A stretch of 64,000 bases of DNA, from positions 14,435,001 through 14,499,000 of the forward strand of contig CM045733.1 in assembly GCA_024760905.1 (NCBI GenBank), in the 5' to 3' direction. Under the pieces are notes generated by a model. The model had not been told where the DNA came from. It was given only the letters and a program-made list of their open reading frames with translations, and did no database searches. The position numbers were made by a program, and so were the translations under genes. Origin of the DNA: Plotosus lineatus (lineage: Eukaryota; Chordata; Actinopteri; Siluriformes; Plotosidae). Below, one piece after another: positions 32,801-46,500 of this stretch. The stretch's first letter is position 1. Each line of letters starts with the position of its first letter.

Positions 32801-35800
32801 GGAGGAGCTGAAACAGGCTTTGGGTGGTCAGGAAGTGCTTCCAGATGACTAGAACAGTATAGGTAATGTGATAAGGGAGACAAGTAGGAGAGTACTTGGT
32901 GTGTCCTCTGGAAAGGACAGTAGATAAGGAGACCTGGTGGTGGAATGTGGAAATGCAGGAGTGTGTATAAAGGAAGATGTTAGCTAAGAAGTGGAACATT
33001 GAGAGGACCGAATAAAGTAAACAGGAGTATAGGGTGATGCAGCATATGGCGAAGGTAGCAGTGTCAAAGGCCAAACAGAGGGATGACTTGTATGATAGGT
33101 TGGACAGTAAGGAGGGAGAAAATGATTTATACAGGTTGGCACAGAAGAGAAATAGAGATGGGAAGTACATGCAGCAAGTTAGAGTCGTACAGGACAGAGT
33201 GGGAAATGTATTGACTGATGACAGAAGTGTGCTGGTAAGATGGAAAGAGTACTTTGAAGAGCTGACCTTTGAAGACCGTTGAGGACTAGGAAGTAGCAAA
33301 GATTAGTAAGGGTGAAGTGAGGAGGGCATTGAAGAGGATAAAGAGTGGAAAGGCAGTTGGTCCTGATGACATATCTGTGGAGGTATGGAAGAGCCTAGGA
33401 GAGGCAGCAGTGGATTTTCTGACAAGAACATTCAACAAGGTCTTAGAGAGTGCGAGAATGCCGGAGGAATGGAGGAGAAGTGTAATGGTGCCCATTTTAA
33501 AAAACAAGGGAGACATGCAGAGTTGTGGCAACTACAGAAGGATAAAGTTGATGAGCCATACGATGAAGTCATGGGAAAGAACAGTGGAAGCTAGACTAAG
33601 GACAGAGGTCAGCATTTGTGAGCAACAGTTTGGTTTCATGCCAAGAAAGAGCACCACAGACGCAGTGTTTGCTTTGAAGATGTTAATAAAGAAGTCCAGA
33701 GGAAGCTGCATTATGCCTTTGTGGCTCTACAGAAAGCATATGACAGGGTGCCGAGTGAGGAACTGTGGTATTGCATGAGGACATCTGGAGTGGCAGAGAA
33801 GTATGTTAGAGTTGTGCAGGACATGTATGAGAGATGTAAGACAGGGGTGAGGTGTACTGTCGGTGTGACAAGAGCTCAAGTTGGAGGTAGGACTGCATCA
33901 AGGGTCAACTCTGAGCCCCTTCTTGTTTGCTATGATGATGGACAGGCTGACAGAAGAGGTGAGACAAAAATCTCCATGGACTGATGTTTGCGGATGACAT
34001 TGTGATCATGCCATGGATTCACTTTAAAGGATGTTATTTTGCATTAAAGATAAACCTGAAGCCTATGTTTGCTGGAGAAGGAATCTCCACTTGTACACTG
34101 ATATAATAAATCATGGGGCATATCTGATAGAAAGGCTTCAAAGAAAGCACGGGAAGTCTATCTGGAATTTTACAACTTAACAAAAAAACCCATGCTATTA
34201 GATTGTAGATATAAACTGCAGAATGTAAAAAGGGCATTACGTGTAGCAGCAATTCAGTATGCAACAAATTTGCAGTACAACTGAAGAATAAGGCTTTCAG
34301 ATGATCAGAGACCAGGCAGTACATTAAACCCACTGAGACGTGACAGGATTATCAATAATGATTATCAGTTGGTGCAGAACCCGCTAGGGGTAGGACACAT
34401 CAGGCAAAAAAATAAAAAAATAAACATCCAGTTCTTCAAGCAAATGAATTCAGGAAAAACAAGCAAGCATAAGAATATTAGTAACTCTAACAAGAGTTAT
34501 ACTGTAATGGCTAAACAACCGAGTCAGATCTATAAAGTAGCAGGTCTTATGGGATATTCTTAGTATGCAGTAATAAGAAAATACCCACTGAGTCCCAAGG
34601 CAGAAAGATTAGTGATCCAGAGGCAGGATAATGTGCAACCATGGTCCACAGAGGAGATACTATAGTACAACTTACAGAACAAGTGAACTCAGGCCATGAT
34701 AGAATGGTATAAAAGACACACTACAGTGAGTCGTCGATTTACGACCGCTTTTGGTTCCGGCAGACCGGTCGTAAATCGATCTGGTCGTATGTCGACTATC
34801 CATCCAAATACACTCCTGGCAAACAAAAACAGATGAATAAATCTCACGCATTTAAATCTATACATCTCCCCCAGTGCGGCTAACTGGGTTATCAAAGGCG
34901 GGCCATGTCTCTCACTGTCTATGGTGTGAGGCATGTAAAAGAACCATTGCTGACTTTCGTAAAGAGTAGGCTGCAAAGTCGTCAGCGTGTTTCTGTCCCT
35001 TGCGAAAAGGGTTGTGACAGGAAGGACATCCGACGTAAAAACCTCTGCCAAATTAAACGTGCGAATCAGGTGATTCACTGTGGCGACTCCCGAGTAAAAG
35101 GGAAAAAGCCGAAAGGAAGACAGACAGACATTTAAATCTATACATCTATTTTCAATTCCACGTTACTGTGACACGCAGCGGACAGCCAATCCTTTCTGTA
35201 CTCCACTGTGTGGGCGGGTCCAATAGCTTCAAACTCCAATTTTATTGGATTGTAACAACAGCCACAGACTGCGCGTGTTGTTTGAGTAAAGAGATAAATT
35301 TCCCTCGTTTTGACGATTCATTTAATTTCCACGAAGCCGAGCACAGCTGGCAAGCAAACACAAATGGACAGACATAGAAAAACTTCAACCCACAGAGCAG
35401 CTGATTGCCAAAACTTGGGATACGCTTCCTGTCACATAAACACTGCAGCGTGCGAGTCCAATAAAATTAGAGTTTCAAGGTATCGGACCAGCCCACACAG
35501 AAAGGATTGGCTCTCCGCTTCGCGTCAGTTGCATTGAAAGTAGATGAATAGATTTGCTCCGAGCAGTTATAAAGTGAAGCTGCATCATCTCCTGCTTGGC
35601 CTTTTAAGATGCTGGCGCTGCCGGCAGCGTAAAACACCTGTCGTACGCAACACTCGCACTGCACTGCTATGAATCATGCTTCACAACTTTTGCGGTCGTA
35701 AAGTCGATCAGACGTAACTCGCATAGGTTGTAAGTCGACGACTCACTGTACTATTGTGCATGATGTACAACAGTTTGCGGTACATGTGGTTATGTAACTG

Positions 35801-36747
35801 CAGACCAGTCAGAGTGCCCTTGCTGACTCCTGTCCACAAAATAAAGCACATCCAATTGGAATGTGAGCATCAGAATAGGACCACAGAGCAATAGAAGAAG
35901 GTCTGACTACTCATGTTTTCTCTTGCATCTTTTGGACAGCTAGGTGTATCCTGATGAGACATGATTACAGAACTAGTAGCCCTGTTTTTACGCCTCAAGG
36001 AAAAGCTACACAATATGAGTAGGTTGGTTTTAATGTAACAGTTGTTTGATTTTTAATTTAATTAATTTATTTTTACTATATTTGTTTGAAAGGGCTTACC
36101 ACTGTTACGTTTTGCCTCTGGCTGCATCAGAATCCAGATATCAAGGATCTGGCTCAATCCAAAATTTTCAACACCCTAAAAAGCAAAAAACAGCAACTTT
36201 ATTCAACAGTTCAGCCAGTGCTCCTACAAGTATATATATATTATATGTATATTCATATTATATACATATATATACATACACAGGGATCCCTCACTTTCTG
36301 CGGGACCGAGATCCCCCCCGCGACCGCCAAATTCCGCAAAGTAGGATCACCCCCAATCCCCCGACTGATGTATACGTACATGTATATGTGTCTATATAAT
36401 GTCAATAAATACATACTCAATGCTATAAATGCTTATTATAACAAACATTCAAAATGCATAAGATGTAAATAAAATTTAAATACACACACATACAGGCACG
36501 CACGCGCACTCAGATGCACACCTCACAAAAATGTAACTAGTTTTGATGGGAGGTTTTGGGTTGTTTTTGTCTGCTTAGGGTTTTTTTTTTTACATAATTG
36601 GCCTTGTTTTGTGGCAATTTCCTTAATCTTTTGCCCTGTTCTTCCTTAATTTCCTTATTTTTTAATTCGATGAATATTATAAAAAAGATGTGATGCACTG
36701 AAGCCGCATGAAGTAAAGCGCGAAGTAGCGAGGGATCCCTGTATATG

Positions 36748-36803
<56 letters not shown>

Positions 36804-39800
36804 TTTTATGGATGATAAAGGATCAGATCAGATGAACTTACACCGACGATGTGGATCTTGCAATTAGGGTTGATGTCGGTGAGACGCACAGCTTCACTGA
36901 ACACAGTTACATTACAGCGACATAAAATGGCCACCTTTCCTCTAACCTGTGTATTAGCCATTCTTATCATATCCAGAGTCTCCCTGTCCTCTCCTCTCAC
37001 AGTACCTGGAGAAACACAGTGGTATTAGGGCACCTAGGTAACAAATCCACACATTGTTGTATGTTGTGTTAAACCTACCTTCCTGGCGTCCACCAACCAA
37101 AATCTTTTTGACCTTTTTGCATACATTTAGAATCGTCGCACCGATGTAGGCAATCTCAGAGCCAAATCTGAAACTCTAAAATAAAAAAAATAAATTAAAA
37201 AAATGACATAAAAATGTACGTCTTGCCAATATTCCAAAATAACTCAAAGCACATTAGTGATTTAATATTATGTGCTATGTCTGGGTGTGTTCAGCTATCA
37301 CAAAGCTTTCAGAGAGAGTTCATGTGATTCGCAATATGCTAAATGGGGATTTTTGTAAAAAGTCGTTATTTTCAAATTCTATTCTCTTTGCATTTAAAAG
37401 GTTTTCATCCCACATATTTTGTATTACATGCAACAAATGACAGCAGTGGCTGAGCATTGAACAAAATTTCACCATACTTGCTGTATACAATGCTTACATA
37501 CGTGGGGTTTAACACACAGAATGGTACGCCTTTTTAAACTGAAGTTTCTCAAAAACAAATTGAGGTCTAAAGTGCAAATGTTTGTTTCTTGAATGTATAT
37601 TTTCCAAGGTTTTCTGACCTGTAATCTTGCCGTAAAATTCACTGATTACACTTCCACATGAGTTTGACAAACGTCCTAACGTAAGATGGGTAATTTGAAA
37701 TAATTTTCCCTGGCAATTAGGTCTCAGTGTAACTACAGTCTCCAGTGTTTCCTATACCTTATACCGAAACACTGTTTTTGTGTTCCAACTGTTACTTTTG
37801 GTGCATTTAGGTGTCCAATACGAACATGTTTGGGTTGTTACAAAACCAGACCTCAAAACTTAAAAATAAATAAATAATAAAAATAAAAAATAACTTCCAA
37901 CTTCACCTGAAGAAAATGAATTAACAAATCTAACTGATACTGCCATGCTTTTTTAATTTACAAAAAATACATTCTGTCAGTGTTTACACAAAATCCGTTT
38001 CACCTGTCGTGACATATACATTTAAGCATGTGCATGTGTACCTGTGTAAGATAGTAAAGATGAGTATGTGGAACAGTATGCAAAGCATTAACGGCCCCTC
38101 TGAAACTGTATATCTGCTGATGAGGATCTCCAACCAGTACCTTACCACAGGACTGAGAAAGCATGATGTCCATGATGACTGAAAAATAGCAGAAATATAA
38201 GCGATAAAGGACACTGTCCGGACAAAAAAACCCCTCAGTATTTGGTTTCTATTCACCAAATACTTGAGTATCAGCTGGAAGTAATTCTTTTAATTCTTAA
38301 CTAATAATAATAAGAAGATTCACATTTCTTAAACAACCAGTTAAGAACTGTCTCATGCATTATTAAAATCTAGAAGATTACTGCTGACCTATTTACATTT
38401 ATAGCATTTGATAGGTGACCATATCCAGGGCAACTTACATAAGTGAGTTAAAGCCCCCATCAGTGACTACATTTTGATAAGTATTCACAAGAAAACATTC
38501 TAAATATATCACTAGTCAAAATTAAGTAAATAGTTTTTTTTCTTTCTCAACAAGATAAACCTAAGGATAGTACTTGTTCTTTTAAAAAGGGTCGTTGTTT
38601 AAAGACACACAGTGACTCAGCGGTCCGGACATCTAGGTTAAGTTCCTTTTACCACCTCTGTGCCAGAACAGAGAAGGGTTTAGATGCATGTTTTCCTTGT
38701 ACATTGATAGACAAAAAGGGCCAGTCTAGTGGCACTGTAAATTGGAGAAATGACAGTGCAGTGTGGGGTGTAAAGAATTTGAGGTAAGAGGGTGCTGGTC
38801 TATTTTTTATCTCTGTAGGCAAGCATTAGTATTTTAAATCTGATGGGAGTAGCTACAGGAAGCAAGTGAAAAAGAAGCAGTAGCAGCAGCAGAGTGATGT
38901 GGGAGAACTTGAAGGTTTAAAATAAACTGTGCCGCTGCATTCTGGATCAGCTGTAGAGATCAAATGGCATTCAGAGCCAGACCTGCCAGAAGTGAAATCC
39001 AGTACTCTAGCACTGAGTTGACAAAAGGTCTGTACAAGTGGCTCAGTGACTGTATGGGAAAGAAATGGAGGGATCCTTCTGTTGTTTATTTTTTTATTTG
39101 TCCATGGTTACCCCACGGTTTTATTCATTGCCGGGAGGAGAGATTAGAGAATTGTTGAGGACATTACAAAATGTTGATGTGTTAATGATTCCGCTGAGAT
39201 GAACTTTCAGCTGATGAGCTGTTATTTATGATGAAACACCTACCAAACATGCTGAGATCCAGGCAGAAACATCACTGTCTGTGAGAGGAAGCTGAGGAAG
39301 TCAAGTTGAGTATGATCTGCATAGCACTGGTACAGGAACTCATATTGAATATATAACATCACTGAGGGGCCTAGTACTACTTAGACAACAGAAGAGGACC
39401 AAGCACTGAACCCTGGCAGACACCAGTGCAGAGTTTTGCACAGAGCATTTGTGGATCCTTTCCATGTATAGGTAGGAAACAAGCCATTGCCATACTGAAC
39501 TATAAAATACAAGACTCCTAGACAAAAAAAAAAGACATGTATTTGACCATGTGAAATTCTGCTCAAAGGTCATAAAGGGTAGGAACTAATGGCCATTTTG
39601 GAAAATCTCATTGCATGTCAGTTTTCTGTGCTTTCACGCCAGACTGCTTAGGGTCCTGTGGGTTGGTCTGCAAAAGATAGAGACGGTTGGATGTAATTTT
39701 TTTGAAAGAAAAGAGAAGTGGATAGATAAAACTCTGGCTCTTTTGAATGCTGCTGGTATGTGACTAGATGACATGGAGCCATTAATGATCATGGTAATCA

Positions 39801-42800
39801 AGAGGTGAAGGTCTTGAGAGATAGTCTGCATCATTGTGAAAGCAACTGGTCCCGAGAGTATATGAAGAATTGTATGATGAGATAAATTGCAGGATCTCTT
39901 CACTTGGAGGATTGCAAAACTGCACCAATGAAGGGAAATCCTTAATGTGTAGGGGTGAGAGTGAATGGCAGAAATATTTTTTCAATCTTTCCATTGAAGA
40001 AATTGGCAATGTCTTCAGCAGTCAGTGATGATGGGCAGGAGGAGCTGGCTGGATGAGTAAAGATGAAAAGATTTTGTGGATTTTGAGCACATCTTATGGA
40101 AGGATAGCCGGGGCAGTGGTGGTCTAGTGGATCGGGTGCTGGATTGCTGATCCTAAAGTTGGGGGTCCGAGTCCCCACAAGGTTGTCACTGTCCCCCCCA
40201 GTGCAGCTAACTGGGTTACGTTGTCAAAGGCAGGCCATGTCTCTCACTGTCTATGGTGAGAGGCATGTAAAAGAACCATTTCTGACTTTCGGAAAATGTA
40301 GGCTGCTAAGCCGTCAGCGTGTTTCTGTCCCTTGCTAAAAAGGGTTGTGTCAGGAAGGGCATCCGACGTACAAACCTATGCCAAATCAAAATTGTGAATC
40401 ATTCGCTGTGGCGACCCCTGATAAAGGGAAAAAGCCGAAAGGAAATCTCAGCTCTTATGGAATGATAGCCAACTTTTCATTGTACAAGGCTGCCTTAGCA
40501 GAAGTCACATGAGATGAAAATATGAACAGGAGAGCACACTAGGAAACCATATCTGTTTTGAGTTGTAATTTCTTAAACCTTTTCCTCTACTGCTCTTAAT
40601 TCTTTACAGTTGCTATGTCGGACATCTGCCAAAGAACAGGGTGAGGATTCTTCCTGGATTTGGTAGATAGAGGTCACAGGAGATCCTTAAATGGGGAGAA
40701 TCACATCCAGCATCCGGTCCATCAGCACTGGAGCGCCCCCCCCCCCAGAATTACGTATTCTCCCCACTGCTGTTTTCCATCTGCAAAAATGACTATACCT
40801 CAGGGGACCCCTCAATGATACGCCTAAAATTTGCAGATGGCACCACGTTAAATAGTCTGATCAGAGACTGTGATGAGTCTGCTTACAGACAGGAGAGGGA
40901 ACAGCTAGTCCTCTAGTGTATTCAGAAAAACCTGTCGCTGAAACTGCTCAAGACTCGGGAGATGGCAGTCAACTTCAGAAGAACATTCCCACTTCATACA
41001 ATCCTCAACAACACAGTGGACACCTTCAGGTTTCAGGAAACTACAATCTCTCTGGACCTGAAGTGGATGTCCCAAATAAACAACTGTCCAGACGTTGATT
41101 GGTGCGGAGGTTGTATTTCAACAATTTAACCCGCCACAGGAGCTGCTGATCCCCTTCTACATAGCCATCATACAGTCCGTCCTCTGTACAGCCATCACTG
41201 TCTGGATTGGATTGACAAGATAGGATCAGACTGCAGCGGGCAATCAGGTCTGCACAGAGAATTATTGAGGCCAACCTGCTCTCCATCCAGACTTCTACCA
41301 GTCCAGGGTCATAAAAAGGGCAGGTAGCATGTCTGCAGACCCCTCACATCCTGATCATAAACTGTTTGAACTCGTTCCCTCTGGAACGTGTTACAGGACA
41401 GTGTGTGCCAATACCACCTGGTACACAGAGACAGTTTCTTCCTCCAGACTGTTGAACTGTAAATAGTCACAAAATGTTAGGGAAAAACACTGAAATAACC
41501 TATTGTCAACATTTGTTTGTACACTTCACTACATTATGAACACTGATTTACACTCAATGTCAATGACAATTTCTGCACTTAAATATTCTGCACTAAACTG
41601 TAAATTTTATATTATATTGTCACTTTTTTCCCTTTTCTACATACAGTATTTCCTTACACTGATTTTTCTTATTTGCCTTAATGCTTGCATAAGCCTAATA
41701 AACAGTTTCTGTATAGTGAGGGAAGTTAAACTGGAGTCTAATTAATTGTTTGTGTACACAACCATGGCCAATAAAACTGATTCTGAAAAAGTGAGGAGAA
41801 TACAGTGTCAGAAGCAATCTCATGATAGGAAAGAAAAGGAGACACAGTCTGGAAGGTTACAGAGAATGCATGAAGCAACAGAACCGTTACTGTAGAGCTT
41901 CACACACAAAAAAAGGATCCTGATTGATCGTGATAAGCCATCACTCCAGAGCTAAGTAAAATCCAATTGTGAAAAAAAAATTGGACAGTAAAAATCAAGG
42001 CTATGTTTAAGTATAAAAGTAAAAACTACTGATCATGCATAATAAAAACTGCAAAACCCCCTGGAGGCAGTGTAATCATCTGGGCTTGCCTCATGTGGAT
42101 GCTTTGAGGCAACATTAAGCAACAAAATTAAGTCAGCTTATGATCAGAATACAGGGATTCCTCACTTCTGCAGTTAATTGGGACAAAGACCTCTCCGCGA
42201 CCGCTGATTTCCACGAAGTAGGATTGACCCCCCCCCACCCCCCACCCCAACTGACTGACTTATACGTACATGTACAGTCGGCCCCCTACTTAAGCAATCC
42301 GATCCAGTGCCTTTTTCGGAACCTGGAGTTTTACATGTAAAACGCGTAATTCGTTCCAAGGCTCCCAAGACTACCCCATAAACCCTTTAAAAATTATAAA
42401 AGTACACCAATTTTGTATGATATATGTATGAAATATGTGTTAAAAGTAAAAGAAAATTATTTATTAAACCATTTAAACATTTTATTAACACACATACAGA
42501 CATGACCGCACACAGATGCACACCTCACATAAAAATGTAAGCAGTTTTGTTGGGGGGTTTTGGGTTGTTTTTTTTGTTTTTGTATGTTTGTGGGGGGGTG
42601 TTTTGCATAATTGGCCTCATTTTGCAGCATTTTCCTTAACATTCCCCCTATTTTTCCTTATTTTTGTATTTTTCGATGAATATTTTTGATGATGCACTGA
42701 AGCCGTAGGAACCGAAGCACGAAGTAGTGAGGGATTACTGTATACTGAAAGACTAGATTGTCCTAAAATTGTATTTTTTCTTTCCTGTTGGCACAAATAT

Positions 42801-43504
42801 TACATTCGGACTAAAATAGTTAAAGAGTGGTTCAAGGAGCATGGGAGGGCATATTCACACATGAACAGCAGAGTTTAAGTGAAATCTAGAGCAGTTGTTA
42901 TATTCTCATTGGCAACTCAAGATTCATCAATAAAGTAATATATCTCTGAGCAGAAATAAATTTTGTGATATTGCACACCTTTGTTGACACAATGACACAG
43001 TGAATGAGTGCTCTAATAAGACGCTCTGACTTACGTTCATCCGTTTTTTTTTTCTTTTCAAAAAAAAGTCAACCTTTGAATTCAGACGTATCTACGTAGT
43101 ACACTGACGTAATGACGCTGCGTCCATTGTTTACAAACGACAGACTGAGTGCCCCTCCTTCCCAGTTCAGTTTTATATATATATATATATATATATAGGA
43201 TTTTCTGAGTAGATCCTTCCGTAGGAGAGTGCTCAATACTTTTTGGTAGAGCAAATAACAAAAATAAAAGGACAGGACAAAGACATTCTATTGAAACTCC
43301 ATTTATCACTACAGATCTGTTTCGAGGGGTGGTGAAACCATCCTCTCTCTTCAGGTGATTATAGAAGAATTCTATATATTATAGAATATATATTATCTTC
43401 TATAATCAGCTGAAGAGAGAGGATGGTTTCACCACCCCTCGAAACAGATCTGTAGTGATAAATGGAGTTTCAATAGAAAGTCTTTGTCCTGTCCTTTTAT
43501 TTTT

Positions 43505-43542
<38 letters not shown>

Positions 43543-46500
43543 TAAAACCTCCGCTGACGAACGCTTAAGCTCATGAACTTTTCGCCTGAAGAACATTAAA
43601 TTTGCGAGCATATAGTCTCTGCTGATGAACTAGTTTTTGGCGGACGAACCAAACCACGCGGTCGAACAGCGCCATGGTGGCGGCCACGAGAAGTTCACGC
43701 ACGCTCACGGCGTCACAGTTCGTCACCCCTTTCTTTGAGTGCGGATGTGGTTTGTGTTTGATAGACATTTTGGACCATATTGAGTGTACTTTTGCTATTA
43801 TGGGACCGAAAAAGACCCCACCACAGGCGGAGATCATTGAAAAACACGAACGAGGTGTGCGTTTGTGTGACTCAGCGTCCCAGAACCAGTACGCTAAGTC
43901 TACCACCATCCTTAAGAACAAGGAAGCTATTAATTGTGCGTGTGTGGCTAAGGGTGTTTCCAAACAGTAGGCGTTTCCAAACTCTCCTTCCAAACAGTAA
44001 GTCCCTCCCTCCCTCCTCCTCCCACTCCATTCCATCAAGCCATCAACTACCATCACAAAGGTAAATAAAACCACTTTATTATACAGTACAGTTTATTTCT
44101 TTAATTACAATACAATAGCACATTTATTATACATAAAATAAGGTATATTTTTGTGTAGTTTTAAGGCTTATTTAGTAGAAAATTATGTTTTATGGGGACC
44201 TGGGAACGGATTATTCTCATTTTAATGGTTTCTTATGGGAAATAAATGTTCGGAAGACGAACTTTTCACCTTACACACACTTTCTGGGAACCAATTATGT
44301 TCGTGAGCTGAGGTATCACTGTATATAAAACTTTTGTAACCCTAAGCAAATATGGTTGGTCAGAAGCATAAGCCTACTAGGATGGGGTGCAAGTCTCATA
44401 CACAGAGATGAATTAACTGTCTGCTTGGATCGGCGCAATCTACCATGCACACTCAGTTAAGAAAAGAGAGCTGTAAAATGAATGAAAACCTGAATCCAGA
44501 AAAGAGAACTCTCCGCTCCATGATTCACATCAGTGCAGGCTGTGTCGTAAACGAGTTCAAAGGCACCCTTGTGCACTTGAAAGACCGGAAGTCCGTATAA
44601 CCCACAACAAGTACACTACTTTTGCAAGTACACTACTTTCGGTATTGAGCGCCTCACATATTGTAAGCGTTGATTAGCTGTTTTAAGCTTCATGTAAAGT
44701 GACTCGGTATAAATAAGTGACTTATTTGAAATTAATGTTGATATTATTTGATATTATTTTACAATGTTATGTTTGTAATAATTGATTTAGGGGTGTTTTA
44801 TGAGATACGGTAATGGTATTTATGGATGTATAGTACAATATGAGCGTCGAGCGTCATGCGTCACACGTCACTGTAACAACTTCCGTTCACTTTCAACTTA
44901 CGTTCAGCCGTCCGGAACCAATTAAAAACGTAAGTCGGGGAGCGTCTGTAATTGTCAAAAATCTGGTGAAGATTCTCTAACTACCTGAAAACAAATAGAA
45001 CAAAAGACTGCAAATACCTGGAGTGCAATCTTGAGCTTCATCTATAAAAATCACATCATAGTCTTTGAGTACAGGCTTCTGCAACTGCCAGAGTTTGAGG
45101 TAACCTGTATAAATAGTAATACATGCAAAGTGCTAAATATGATCATTTATTTATTTATGAAAACATTGTGGATTTTTATTTGCAGAACAAGTTTCTCGGT
45201 GATTGACTTTTGTTATAGCCATCCAAGGGCATGACGCCAGTTTAATAAAAATACAAACTGTTAGACATAGACAGAATGATACACAATCAATGAGCTACAA
45301 AAGAAATGAAATTTACCATCATGTGTTATGTAGTGTGCCGTTTCTTTGGTAGGTTTCAGCTCAATCATTTTCTTCCAGATGTTTTCTGCGTCATGTGCAA
45401 ACCCCTGAGAACAGACACACAGACGGTCTCCTGTGCAGTTTAGTTTGACAGGCTTTAATGGATATACAGGTTGTGCCAAGAGACAGGAATTATATGTAAG
45501 TGTAGCAGAGGCCTGCACTCGAGCCAATTTCAATTATGCATTGTGCTTGAAATAAATACCGGTTGAACAGTTCAGAGTGCTGGGAACGAGAAGAGAGTGC
45601 AAGCCAAACTAGGCAATATCAAAACGGAGCAGTTTAAAAAATTCGCAGTGTACATGCCAGATGTTTAAGCTTTCATGGTACATGCAAGACTGCCCCCACA
45701 TGCAGTCTCGAGTTCTCTCATCCCTCTTTTATAGCTGTGTAATCCTCTTCAGGGTCATAGTGGATTCAAACTGGGTTCCATACAGGAAGAGGGAACACAC
45801 CATGGATAGGGGTGCAACCTTTTACTCACCTCTAAATTGACAGGAGTGTGAATTGCATCCCCTTCAATCACGCCCCTTAAATTTGTGAAGAGCTCTGCCA
45901 AGTTTTACGGACGTGCTCCACGAGCTTGCAGATGTTTTTGAGGCAAGTCTCCTGCGTGAGCAGCGCTCAAGGCTGTAACCATGCCAAGCAAATGCTGATT
46001 GGATTAGAAATGCTAGATCAACCAATCAAGGTGCTCGTTGTGAGAAAGATCTTGGTTGTGGGTTTCCGACTCAGGCCGTGTCTGTCTTTGTAAAATCAGT
46101 TTCGGGACTTGTCAGACGCTTATGGGCATGGCAGGAAAAACACGGCTGGTAAATATGAGGGCTGTGATTTTTTTTGTTTGTTTGTTTGTTTTGCTCCCTT
46201 ACATTTCGTTTTAGAAGCGTGAAGGGATATGAATACGATCGTGCCCCTTATACGTGATGCACTGATGGTGCAATTATACGTGATGCACTGATGGTGCAAT
46301 TGATATCAGCACACTGTTTTTTGTGGGGTTTTTGTACTTTTTTATGTTTTCATCTGAGCAGAACTCTTGAATAGAGCACAAAACATGACATAGGCATGAA
46401 GCATGAATTGGACGGTTGTCCCTTGTTCCCCCACAGAAAGCCACACAATGCTGATGCATCACTGGGTTGATGCTGATTGCCAATTTGCTTATTTTGCGGG

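Larger units (their letters stand above)
43018..44948 (+). mobile_element. Possible larger pogo-like element holding two nested elements
   Basis: The left end AAGACGCTCTGACTTACGTT and right end AACGTAAGTCGGGGAGCGTC with CTG then TA at 44949 look like diverged TIRs of one element. The hairpin element (43258-43506) and Tigger MITE (43540-44321) lie between. Left end imperfect. Confidence 0.45.

Noticed and set aside
32574..33299. 241-aa minus-strand frame
   Set aside because: Antisense of RTE-like copy E; the plus strand carries the family protein.
36749..36797. Possible CRISPR-like or satellite array
   Set aside because: Simple TA microsatellites only; the genome is clearly eukaryotic with introns.
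43258..43506. microRNA precursor
   Set aside because: Arms of 111 bp with almost perfect pairing and adjoining elements fit a transposon foldback better than a miRNA hairpin.
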